Source: Girardinichthys multiradiatus (Eukaryota > Chordata > Actinopteri > Cyprinodontiformes > Goodeidae). From it: a stretch of DNA of 64,000 bases. The position numbers and the translations under genes were made by a program. The stretch is from assembly GCF_021462225.1 (NCBI RefSeq), contig NC_061816.1, positions 11,619,390 through 11,683,389 of the forward strand. The letters run 5' to 3'. Below are positions 12,301-25,586 of this stretch, piece after piece. Under the pieces are notes generated by a model that had not been told where the DNA came from, searched no databases, and saw only the letters and a list, made by a program, of their open reading frames with translations. Within the stretch, counting starts at the first letter, position 1. Every line of letters begins with the position of its first letter.

Positions 12301-15300
12301 ACATAGATACGATAAACCTATATTTTCCGGACTTTTTTTCTTTTCTCCATATTGACCCTGACCCCTCCATTTTTTGTCAGCTTTACCATCTCACCCATTG
12401 AAATCTGATTGCATGTGATTTGGGCATCAAAGTTAGTGAGTCCAACCAACTGACTAGATAAAATATTGGTGTGCTAACTGTGAATGCACGGCACTTAAAT
12501 TATATCACTTGAAATATCCTAGCACATATTGCATCCTTGGTGATTGTGATGTTGCAGCCATTGATATTGGGATATATTGTGCAGGTCTAATAAAGGCTAA
12601 TAATCTCTGCTCATTTGGTCTGTACATCCTTTTACTTGTGGGTTTTAAAATAGGCTCAATGCTCAATTTAGATGCGAAACAAAGCATTGAAAGTCACATT
12701 TTGTTGGGATTTTGTGATATAAAGTTAAATGATTTAAATGATTTATACTCAATCCAGGATAATCCTGTCCGGAGTTTTCAAAATTCAAATCCATATTTGT
12801 CCAGATGCCTTCCAATGGCAAATCAAAAGCCAGCTTTAGCACTGCTTTTCATGGTTTCAAACTGATGTTAAACCACAGCTGTTTTGCTCTCAAATTCCTG
12901 TAATATCATATAAATTTTGGAAATATATGGAATTTCAAAATGGAACATTTTTAGAAACCCTCCGCAACTGTATTGCATGACTTTCTTCCACAATAGATTA
13001 CATTTTCTATGTTCTTCACCATATAAGCTGTCTGCAACACAATGGAAAGAAAAGAAGAACTGAAAAACTGCCCATCTGCTGTACCAATGTCTCACCTGGT
13101 CAAAGTCCACCCACTACCTCTGAGTCATCCTCATTTTCCATCACTCTCTTTGCTGCCCACAGTGCTGATAAAGTGCTCGACTCTCTGCTTTTTTTCGTCC
13201 CTCCCCTCCGCGTTTAAAACGGCAGCTTAAATCAGTGCTGCAGAATCAATTCTTTCCTCACATTTGATTTCAAAGCCAGCCGGACTCGAACTGCCTTATC
13301 GCTGCAGTAGCACTTGTGATCACCTCTGCAGCAAAGCTGAAGGCAGATCTATCGAAAGTGAGGCAGGAGGCTTGCTGTGCTCTTGACCTTTAGCGGTGGT
13401 CTCATTAATTATTGATGCATCTTTTTGATCATCACTTAGAGACAGACTCAGGTTTTCTGAGAGAGGCATTTATTTGCTTGCCTATGTGGCGTTCTCTCAT
13501 CTTACATCCTTTCAAATGTATACATTGCTCAGAAAGTCAGTGGTGGCATTTATGGCATCTAGAAAGGCAAAAGACTGGTGGCTAGCTACATTGTTTATAT
13601 ATTAATAAAAATGATGTTTAGTCTGACCCAAATTAAACATTTGCGTACAAGGACATGTATTGATTTTATCCTCCAGGCTTCCTTAATTACTTTCTTATTT
13701 GAAAAATGATCAAACTCACTCCTAAACATGCTAACCCACTTCCGTGCAGCCGCTGTCAACTTGAAAGCTCAACAAAACGGATGCACACCCTCACCTTGGG
13801 AGCTACAAACAGTTAGACAGACAGGCCCGGCTGTCCCCCAGGGGCCAACCTTTATAATGAGACAGAGATCTTCTTAATTGGCCTCGTCTAATGAGGCAAC
13901 AAAAATGCAGAAATCTTTAGGGGACCTGCAGAACAATGGGTTTCTGGCACTTTCTTTGTCTAAATGACTGTTGGTGTGTGTCACAAACCAGGTCTGCGGT
14001 GACACACCGGTCCCCTGTGAGGACATGTGTGTGCTGAGATTAACAAAACCTTCTCGTTGTCGCTGTAATAAATTCCCCTCTTAACCCGTCTTGACCTGAT
14101 GAGACATAAGTTTTTGGTTTAATAACGTTTATGTAACATATCTTATTCAGACTCGATAAGTCGCAGTGAGTGACATTCTGAACCGAACACGGAGAGATTT
14201 TGTCTCAAAGTCTGGAAAAATTTGCAAAATTGTTCCAGACCTGGCTACATCTGGAAAAAGAAAATGTAGTATTTCAAATATTTGTATTTCCAGCATAATT
14301 TTCTGTCTGTCCCCTTTGTCTAGATTATCCATTCATTCATCCATTGAAATATCTGCAGTAAATTCATTATGAATATTTGAATTTATTCTTTAGAAAATGG
14401 CCAGAAATGGACTCTGAGGTGAACTCGTTTCTTCCAGTCTGAAGAAATATGGAATTCAGTCATTAAAATGTGCAGGAACCCTGAAAGTAGGTTTGGAAGA
14501 CTAACGATTTCTTAGCTAATTAATACAATAATGTGTAAGTGGCACGCCTGAAGTAAGCTGTTAATTTTGCTGACAGATAAAGAGTTGCAGCTTGTTGCAA
14601 ATGTTTGTTTCAAGGAAGCTTTGCCCTTAAAAGAGTCATAGATTGCACTCCAATGGTAGCTAAGCCAAGAGTGTAATTCCCAAACAACCAATTTAGTTTT
14701 TTTCCCAGAGAGCAAAAGGTTCAGGACAGGTTCCCTTCTTTATATATACAGCTGACTAATAGCTTGCGCTAGCTGAAGGTATATACCAACGTTGCACAAT
14801 ATATTGACATTCAGTTATCACTGCAATCAATGCTCAATGATCAGTCTCTCGGCAATACAAGACAATAACAGTGTGTTTCTTTGCATTTTATGCATTTAAA
14901 CATTTTGGCATCGCTGTCACTAATATAGTTGCACGGCATCGTGTGTGCAACTGATTCATAGAACCAGAAAAAGTCAAAATAAAAAAAAACTTTATACCTG
15001 CATCTATCATTAAGTTTTAAATTCATTCTAACCATATATGATTTTAAAATTTGGATTAGCAAGAAACCTCCGACTTTCCGACTCGGAATTCCTCAAAAAT
15101 CCTTGTGCAATTACAATAAACGCACAGATGTCACTTTTAACCACTGTTTGATGCTTGATAACAGGGACTGGACAGGTTTCTACTTGGGTTAATGTGGGGT
15201 TAGACAGTTATGCCCTGTCTGAGCCAGAGGGTATCGTATGCAACACACTCCTCCCTCTTTCCGACCACTTGACATGGTGACCATGCCATCAAGGTCAACC

Positions 15301-18300
15301 TTAGGCCAGTAGTATTTGTGTGAGTGGAGAGGGAGGGTAGTGGTATCTAAAGCTCACAGATGAAAGTGAGATGGCCAGTTTCACACCCAACAGATGCCTG
15401 TACTGGTGACCCACAGTGACAGGTGGGGAACACTAATTGACAGTGGGCACCACCCCAGCGTCAGCTGAACTCATGGCGAGTGAGAGAAAAACGGTGTGAT
15501 ATGAGGGCAAGATGGGGAAAAAAGTGGCAACATACATGAATTGGTGTAAGGTATTACGTTTTATTGCTTTTTATTTAAATTCCTTAAAGACCTTTATCTA
15601 AGACTTACTTCAACAAAAACATAGCATGGCTGAATTGTCAGATCAATATGTTAAGCTGTAGCTGGAGGTTGTGAAGTAAAACACATAATGCAATGTAAAG
15701 GCTGAGCCACCGTACCTGGTTTATTGATATCAGCTGTTTGACTAAGCAGCAAACTTTACTTTATCCAAGCAGAAGCACTTGTGCAGCTTCCTCTTCCTCG
15801 GTAATCTCTATCATATGAGGACTGTTTTCAGCAATTTCATTTGGGATTAGAGTCTCTTCAGCCCACAGGAGTTTGCAGATGTCTCAGAGGCCTCATCATC
15901 GCACCCGACAAACAACACGCCCATCTAGGCCTTGCCGAGGCTTATTCCCCCCGGTTTTAAAGATCGAAATCATATTGTCTAACCATGTATGTAGTTGGAG
16001 TGCTGTGAAAAAGTATTTGGTCCCTTACAGATTTTTTTTCTATTTTGTATTGTTTAGGTTTCAGACCAACAAACAGACTTTAATATCAGACAAAGATAAC
16101 CGGAGTAAATACAAAATGCAGTTTTCATATGATGATTTTATTCAGTAAGGAAGAAATGCTATCCAAACCAACCTGGCCCTATGTGAAAAGTAATTGCGCC
16201 CTTAAACCTAATGACTGGCCATCCTAGCAGTTGCGATCTCTGGCATTGGAGGACTGATACACTTGGCAGAATCGTTTTAATTCAGCCCAGTTGGAGGATT
16301 TTCAAGAATGAACAGCCTGTTTAGAGTTATGATTCAGCGTATTGACCTGATTTAAATCCAGACTTTGACTAGGCCACTCAACACCTTCATTTTGTTTGTG
16401 TTTTTTTGAGCCATTCAGATGTGGACTTGATATAACCCAAATGTACTAAAACAAAAACAGTGACCACCATGCATGTGTGTGACAGATGGAAGAAATGAAT
16501 GTTCTTTATAAAGTATAAAGTTTTCTGCTTGCAGGATTTATGTTTCTTTATCAGACATATTTTGGTTTCGAGTTCAGCTCTAAAGTAATTTTAAAAGGAA
16601 GACTTTCTTTTTTAAAGTGTGAAATATGTGAGATTCTCTGATTTGCACATAAAAAGTAGTTTTTCTGTTCTTGAAAAACTGACCGAAAAATACCTTAAAT
16701 ACTTTAAACAAGCACTCAAAGTGCTGAAACACAGCACTTTGTTATATTTGTCAAATAAAAGTAAATGTGGAACTCTTCAGTTTTTTATTTGTCACTTCAT
16801 AATGACATACTTTTTGGAGTACTAATTGTGGTTCAGATGGAAAAAGTGGAGTTGAGAGGAATAAAAATTTGGGAAAAAATAAAACAAGATTTGTCCTTCA
16901 GGAACTTGTAGTAGAGAGCAGAGGTCATGGTTCCATCAGTTACAGCAAGTTATCCAGCAGCGTAGCCCCAGACCATCACTGTACCCGCGCCCTTTCTGAC
17001 CCCCAGGATGAAGTTGTTTTTCTGAAATGCTGTACACCAGATGTGACAGGATGCACACCTTGCATAAGATTTTGTCTCAGCAAAAAGTCTTGATCAATGA
17101 GGGGTTTTTTGAGGGGGAAATGTAAGACGGGCCTTTGTGTTCTGGTTTTTGCCTCGGACCTCTCCCAGAAAAATGTCCCCCAGTCTCTTTCTCATTGTTG
17201 AGTCGCGAACACTGACCTTAACCGAGAAGAATGTGACCTGTGGTGCTTTAGATGTTGTTCTTGGTTGTTTTCTCACCTCCTAGAAGCTGGTTTTTGTGCT
17301 TACTCAGGTTATCTTCATATGATACAGAAATGCTTTCGATGATCTGAAGCATTTAAGTCAGACAAAAGACGGAACTTTTTCATGTTACCGTCTGTTTTCC
17401 AGTTGCCTCCAGTTGAATTTGTGTGCGCGTGTTTCTTAGATTCTAAGTGGGAACAGAGTGGTCTAATAGATGCAGAGATAAGAATAACTGGAGCAACAAA
17501 TCCAACATGATCAAAGACTTCTAACATGAAAATTAGTGTGGTTGTAAATTTTTACATTAGTAACCGGACTCTTAAATACTGTGAGGAAAAAAAACTGTTC
17601 ATCTCAATTTTTTTTCTGTCAGCAACCAAGGCTTTAATCTGAAAACTAGAGAGTAAGCAGCCATGCAACATGTCTGCTTCTATCTGCTGAGTGTGTTAGA
17701 AAGAGGCTTTGATGAATAGATCTGCTCTCTCCCTTCCATCTCATTATCCTCTTTTATCTGTTGTATGGATTTACACAACTCCTCAACATGCTTAGACGTG
17801 CTGCCGATACCCTCAGCCAGGCCTGAGGGTGTACCCCGCACCTCTACATTTATGTGTTTCCCTAAATTGTTTGCTCATTAGTAGTTTTTGTAGATTTGTG
17901 GATTCCTGGGGGTCAGTTTCAGCTCTTTTCATCAAGGAGTGTTTGAAATCTGTTTGTAATTGTAAAATTAGGCAACTGAACTAAAGCCTTTCTGCATGTT
18001 CCTCTTGGGAGATGTGGCACAGTTCTCTCCAAAGTGGGCCATCAACATTGTCTAACCTACTTTAATGAACTCTTTCACCAGTGTGGCTAGTTGACATTGC
18101 CTGTAAGCTGTAGGACTCGTTGATGAGCAGACGGCAGCGATGTTCCCAACATGAGGGAACAGCAGCGTGTTAAAAGCATGTTAATGCTTCAGTCTTGGGG
18201 CTGGGACTCGCCTACCAGCAGACAGAACTGACGATGAATTAGCGGAGCCTTTCTTCTCATGTGTGGTTCTAAAGATGCTCAGATGTGGGAAATAAAGACG

Positions 18301-21300
18301 GTCACTTTATTTTAAATTTGTCGGCACCCCAAGTAAAGACGAGTAAAAAGTCTCAAAATAGATAAATCTATCTTGGAAATTGGAAAAATTTTGCTACTGC
18401 AATTAAAGGGGTCCCAATTAATATAGAGGGTGCTGTGCTGAGGGTCCGTTTCCTGCCAGCTTCCGCCTGGTGTCCCTCTATGTGCTGCATTGACGCCTGC
18501 TTGTATGTGCAGATTAAATGAGCTCTAGAGGGTTGGTTTCATGTCTCAGCAGGTCACAGATGATCAGATTAACTGAAGCAGGGCTTCAGTGTCCGGCTGG
18601 ATTAGACGGCATCAAACAATGGGGCCATTGCAGCCGCAGTTTTTACGCCGCTCTTCTCCAAAGAACAGTTCTAACAGTGCAATTTGGGTCCGGCATGAGT
18701 GTGTAGCTCAGCCAGCAGCCAAATTCGTGTGTTAGTGTTAATTTGCATCTGTTTTTTTTTTTTTTTCTCTATTTTGCAACTCCATAAAAGATCCATTTAA
18801 GAAACCCTTCAGCTCATCTGACAGATGGACAAGATTCTTCATGACAAAGTTGTCCACAGAAATGTTAACCCTTTATGGGTGGAAAATTTGGTTAAATCAG
18901 CAAACATTCAGCAGTGTCATCAGCCCAAACCTATTTTGATCCTGTATGGCTCCATTCTTTGAAGTATCACTTGGAATTCAATAAGTGCCTGACCTGAGTT
19001 AACTGATCACAAGCTCCAAGTGCCAGTGCTGCATGATGATAACACAGGCATGTGATCTTCAGCTGATGCACCTCCCGTTGCTGCTACTCTGAAGCGTTAC
19101 AACTCAGACTCATTGGGAAAACAATGTGATCAAAGAAAACGCTGACGAAACGTTAAAATGTTGTCCACTGAAACAAGATTCTGATGCTTAAGATGCTAAA
19201 TCTGCCCTTTTTTCACACACCTGAGACGGGAGTGCTTACTCTGGAGCCGCGGTAAGGAGAGATTTGGTCATATCCAGGCATTTCAGGACAAACAAGAAGA
19301 AGAGAGCAATATACTTTATCGCGCCTCAATCTCACCCTTCTGCTTTTAATCCTTTAGTAATCTCAGGCGTGTTAGTAGCAGTGCCACTCGTTCATCTGTG
19401 GGATTGCAACTGGTGAAACAAAGACACCTAATTACTGCTGATGCGACATCTTATGTGTCTGCTTTATGTGTGTGTGTGAAAGAAAATGAATGTAGTTAGA
19501 AACGTACCTGGTCTACAGCATGATATCGTTTGGTTTGTGTTTTCTCTCATTTTGTTTAATAGCAGCATAGCCTCATCGGCAGGCGAATATACCTGTGCAC
19601 AACATAATTAAAGCTGAAATGAGCCTGGTGCCGGGCTTTTACAGCAGCTTTTTTCACATTTAAATGACTAGCGCTTACCCAGTGCTCCACATTGATCTTT
19701 GATCTCCATTACCAGTCGAAATGTAAGCAAAAAGCTTTTGGCTATCATTTCAAAATGGATTTTCAGTGTTTCCTGCTGTCCCGGAGCAGCAGCGCTTCAA
19801 ACAGACCCATTAGTTCAAACCAATCCATTAGAGCCCAGCAAAAACAAAACAAGATCCTCAAGAGGAAGCTCTCTCTATCTTGGAGGATGAAGGAGACCCC
19901 TGTCCATGTGCAACCACCGCCTCACTACTTAACCGGGGGGCCTTTATCGGTCTTCTGAGCACCAAAGTGCTGGCATCCTATGGCTGGGGGCCTTTCTTCA
20001 AAGTGGTTTCCAGGTGAGCTGTTACAGGCCGTCCCTGAACCAGTGGTTGGTGTCCATGGAAAATAAGTCTTTGAGTAAACTGAGAAAGGAGAGGAGGAGG
20101 GTCTTTATGGTCAACAAAAACTATTTCTTTTCAGTGATAGTCAAGGAAAAAATGAAATCCATCCGTCCATTTGTCCGTCCATTCACTGCCATAAATTCAT
20201 TTAAGGTTAGAAAATTGGCTAAAACTGTAGGAACTGTAGGAAGTTAAATAGTATGGAAAACATGAGGTCCCTAATCTAGGTACAGATTAGGAAATAATAA
20301 AATTAAGAGAAAGCTGATACTGAGAACGAAACAGGAGGTTGGATGAAAAGGTCAAAAAAGAAAGTACAGCAGTTTTGTGTGAGAAATGTAAATGTAGCTC
20401 ACAAACACCTGAAACTTATCTTTTTAGTCAGTCAGTCATTTTCTACCGCTTATTCCATAGTGGGTCACGGGGAAGCTGGTGCCTGTCTCCAGCAGTCTAC
20501 GGGCGAGAGGCGGGGTACACCCTGGACAGGTCGCCAGTCCATCGCTGGGCAACACACAAACAACCATGCACACACTTATCTTTTTAATGTCTGTATAACT
20601 AGAAGGGCTCTAATTTGGAATATTTATAGCCACAAATACAAACGTCTGTAAGCAAAACATCAAGCCCAAACTAGAACAGCGTGAAACGGATTTTTATGCT
20701 ATTTTTTAACATCACAGCTGACCTGCAGGGTAGACATAAATGGCATGCTGCAGAACAGCCACTGAAGTACGCTGAAAAGACAGCAATGTGAGAAGATTCA
20801 GAGGGAAGGAATACAGGAGGTACTTCGGCTGTGCTGGAAGGAGATTACACATTTCAAAGGTTTCATGTCAGAAAGATTTGTGTCAGCTCCTCTCAGAGGC
20901 CTTCCTCTCACACATGGAGGCAACACAGCTTTATGAGTGTGCTGCGGATCGCATAAAAGCAAAGAATAAGTCAGAGTCATACAGCCACCTGAGAACCAGA
21001 CGTTTTGTCAGAGCCGGCTGGCTCATTAGGCAATATAGGCAAATGCTAAGGGCACCGGGGGACTAAGTTCACCTTCAGCATTATTATATTAAAACCAGCT
21101 ATTACTATTGACTCTTAAATGGCATGAAGGGGCCTTAACTGTGTGGATCATTTGTAGAGATTTAACCTTCTCAGTAGGTGTCTACATTGGCCTAATTTAC
21201 ACTTGTATTATTTATTGTACTTATCTGGCAATCGAATGTCTTTCCTGCTTTTAATAGCCAATCAAAATGCCATTCCATTCTCATCCCTTTATATATCAGA

Positions 21301-24300
21301 TGTTTAACCCTAGTTGTTTGTTGTGTGACAATTGTCTCTGCGATTTGTGCTCATTTTGGTCTCCCCACTGGGAAAACAATGAATGTTTTTAGGTATGTTT
21401 TTGCTCCCTAGAGAGATCACCGCTCTGTGTCGTGTTTAAATAGGAACCAAGTCGCCCTTTTGTGCTGATTCTGCTCACTTCGAAGCTCTTCTCCCCATTT
21501 TGATCTTTCTGTGGGATTGTCCTTTCCGGACAGCATCCTGCCAATACTGCCAGTCAGACTATCATTGATCATGTCACCACTGTTTAGACGTGACAAAGTC
21601 ACCAGGACTAAGATATGCAAAGCTTACTCTGCTGAAGGAAAAAATGAACTGTAGAATAACACACACACACTGCTGATTCCCAGTGTGTTTTATAATCCAT
21701 CAATATTGTTTCTTAGGTTGAAGTGTTGATAAGGGAAATAAAGCAATAGCTCTTTTTTTGCATATTCATCTTGGAAGCCAGCTTTCTTATTAAGTTCTAC
21801 TGGAAGCACAGCAGTGCAACATGAAGGTGTTCCCAGTCACATTTACGAGGACTTTTACAGCTCCTCCGTCGGTGGCAGCCTATAGGCAGGCCTCTTTTGC
21901 TGCCTCCAGCAGACCTTAAGATAAAGCACCCATTGAGGGGGAAAATGCAAATGTTACAGTGGTGAAGGGAGAGGCCCACAACTGAAGCGCTTTTCTTCAG
22001 AGTGGGTGGAAGACTGGACCTCTGTGTCTCTGCCACCCACTGACACACAACAGCCATCGCTCTGACCATTCACTTGGGCTGATGAAGAAGATGGCGGGGG
22101 GTCGTGGAAAGGCCTTCTTGCTGCCGATAGAGATAATTCAATGTTCCAAAGAGCTTTCTTGAATGCAGCTGGGTAGTTGTTGAGTAATCCTGCTGAAAGA
22201 TAAACAGACGGACATAGAATCAATCTGAAAACATTTCTGAGCTTCAGTTTCAGTTTGACGGAGCAGTTCCTCTAGAACAGGGTCTAAATCAAGTACTCCT
22301 GTTTTACAGATGACTCAGAAGATGGATGTCTGAACTTGTTTACTTGCAGCTAAATATATTTAGACTTTGAGAAGACATAACTGACCAGGTGCTCTAGTCA
22401 GATGAGACCTTTTGACCTATTTGCCAATGTCGACGTGTGGCGGAAAACCAACAGCCCCACATCACCCTAAACACACAATCCTGACACAAACATTCATTTA
22501 AAACACTATGTGGCCGATTTACTAAGATCCCAAAAGTGAAAAAGTGGCGCAGGCCATCGCGCAGTCAGTGAGAGCTGTGTCCAATGTGGCGCACACTCTC
22601 CGCTGTGACACTTGGGCCTCCGTTGCGCACCTGGTCAGTTCTGTTTAACTTCAGTCATGGTATTTTTTGCTTTCGGTTTAGTTGCATAAAAGATTTCAAT
22701 AAAATGCATACCTCAAATGGATCATGAGCTTTGAATCACATTAGCCCGTGTCTGCATTCTTGCTGCATTATTCTTTCCTGCATGTGACCAAGCATCATTT
22801 TCCTCCACATTCATGACATCATGCTCCAATCTGTGGCGTTTTGCTATGAAGCAGACCACTATAATCTGCTCCACCTTTTCTGGGCTAACCAGAAGCCCTC
22901 CTCTAGTGTGATCCAGACAACGGTGTTGTGTCACAAAGTGATGGTATGGTGCGCTGGAATTGTCCAGATGCAAGAACATGCAATGTTGCAAGACGTTATT
23001 CCACAGGAGATATGGCATGACTTCTATTTGTGACTGGCTCCAAAAGCTCAGAAATGGCATTGCTGGATAGACGATATGTCTCTACTATTTTTATTTCTGA
23101 CGATCCAAATATGTTGACACGCACAGTAGGTAAAAAAAATCCAAACATCACAGTCTGTTTAATCTAAATAGTGTGATGTCATGTTTGAGCAGATATAATG
23201 TCCTCCTCTCTTCTCTCCATCACTGGGTTTTTTGTCTCTTCATCTCAGCGTGTTTGCTGTGATAAATGTTTGCCTTGTTTGTTTTCTTTTCTGTGCCCCC
23301 ATCTGTGCAATTCTAAAAACCTAAATCGTAGCTATAATCGACAACAATCACCCATTGTATATTAAAATAAAGACTGATTATTAAGATATGCACACTTAGA
23401 ACACTCTAAAGAAATACCAGGCAGTAGCAGAAACATCGACCAAGTTCATATATTCAGATCATTGCTATTATCAGCAGCTGCTACAAAATATTTTTATTTT
23501 CTGCCAGAATAAAGTGCTAAAAATGACCTTCAGTGAGTAAATTAGGTGTAATATGTGTATAAAGTTAAGAAAAATTGGATTTCAACATGATAAATCAGCT
23601 AAATGCGGTGATTTCTGACTAAACAGAAAACAACTGATCATTTTTTTTCTTTTTTGATCACTCCCTCTTGGACGTTTGTTTCTCTCTGTGGTGCAAGGGT
23701 ACGATTATCCAACTAAAATCACAGCAGTTATTAACCTATCGCAAAACAGGAATCACTGCATTCGTACACATGGGGTGTGATGCCTACGATAATAAGCAGC
23801 CATGTGAGCAACCCTCGGTGAAAGGTGTAATTTCACCTGGTAGCTATGACTTCCTCCAAGGCTGGTGCTTGAACCTCTCAGGTGCTCTCAGTGATCCTTT
23901 TCATAGGCAGCTGCTTGAAGCCAGCACACCACGAATAGATTTTGATATATAACTATATGGTAATATAATAATAAAACGTTCTAGTTTCCTTGTAGTTGTG
24001 TAGATTATTATTTTACTTTCCGTTCCTATGTGTGCCTGCATAGCCTGGATTTTCTTCATTGTGTTTAGTTTGTGATAAATATTACCCATTCATCATAAAA
24101 TGATTTCTAGCTTCAACATGTCACCAACTCCCACCTGCATGAATTATAGTGAATAAGGTCCTAGGTGTTGTAAAAGGAATTACAAGTGCAGAAATAATTG
24201 AAAATTAATACTAGAAACGCATTGAGGAAATACTGGCACTGATGCAGAAAAATCCCTAAATTACTTAACCTTTTAATGTATTTGCATAATAATTGCAAAT

Positions 24301-25511
24301 TTTTAGCAAATCCAAACCTTTTAATTTCAGTGAATTATTCAGTGAGGAAAAAAAACTGTTGTTAAGAAAAGTTTTTCTACAGTACCCTTGGTGCTGCATT
24401 GCCAATAGCAGTGGAGTGCATTGTACCTGTACTATATGATATGAAATCCTTATAGTGTGAATTTAGTTACGCAACCAATTATGTAATAACAGCCAAAGGT
24501 GTAATAATGTTTGCAATTTTAAATGTATTAAAATCAATAATGTAAGAACTTTTTGAGCATTTTTGAGCCAATAATTTATTAACTTTCTGGCAATAGGTTA
24601 TTATAGTAAAATCCTTTGAAGAAGTAAAAACTGTAGCAGAAAGTGCATAAATTGGACTTGTTTGTCTTTTTTTGCATTTTAATCCTTTGACCTAACGGGA
24701 TCCAGCATGGATCAAATAAAATACAGTAAAGATGAAGTGTGTTGGCTTTTCTCTATTCACTGATTTTCATTATATAACATTAGAATCAGTATTACATGGG
24801 CAGCAATATTCTTTATTAATTCCTCTGCCTTGAGATGAGACAATGGAACAGAGGAACAATAGAAATGTATGAGTGTTGAGGTAGATAGATCAGTTTCAGA
24901 TGGCTGTCAAACCATGTTCGACATTCTAACACGAGGTAGTTTTCTGGTACAAGGCCTGCACTTAGTGAGACATCATTCGAGTGATTTCAACCAATCTCCC
25001 AAGTCTTTTCACCCCAATTTACTTCATCACTTTAAATGGAGAACAATAAGCATCTCTCTCTGTGCTGCTATAAATGAGCTGAACACTGACCAAAGAAGAG
25101 AGTAATGGCCTCCCTCTAAGACCACCTAGCTGACAAAGTTTATCACAAGGGTTTCTGGTTTGTTCTGATCTCTGCAGGGCACAGTGGAGAGACTGCCTCC
25201 CCACAGAGTCAGTCTGGGATGATGTCCAGAGCGCAGCTTCAGCACCAGCTCCCCTTTCTAACACCCTCCCCCACACGGTTTCTCCTGCACACTTACACCA
25301 GCCTACGCATTCTTTCTGGTGCCCACTGAGGCACAAGGCCACCATACACTCGCATATCTATCGCCACCTTGGATGGTGCAATGCATAGGGCTCCAATTAT
25401 TTCTGCTTTTGGTTGCTGGGTTAAGTGAGTAACTTTATTTCTCTGTTTTGAAGAAGTCTGAGCAGACAGTATATTTCTGTGCACACACATGCCTCTGGCC
25501 GCGTGTGTGTG

Positions 25512-25586
<75 letters not shown>

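Noticed and set aside
22505..23060. Possible transposase or gene fragment with frames on both strands (112 codons on the minus strand)
   Set aside because: I suspected a PIF/Harbinger remnant, but I could not identify a catalytic motif, terminal repeats or a target duplication.
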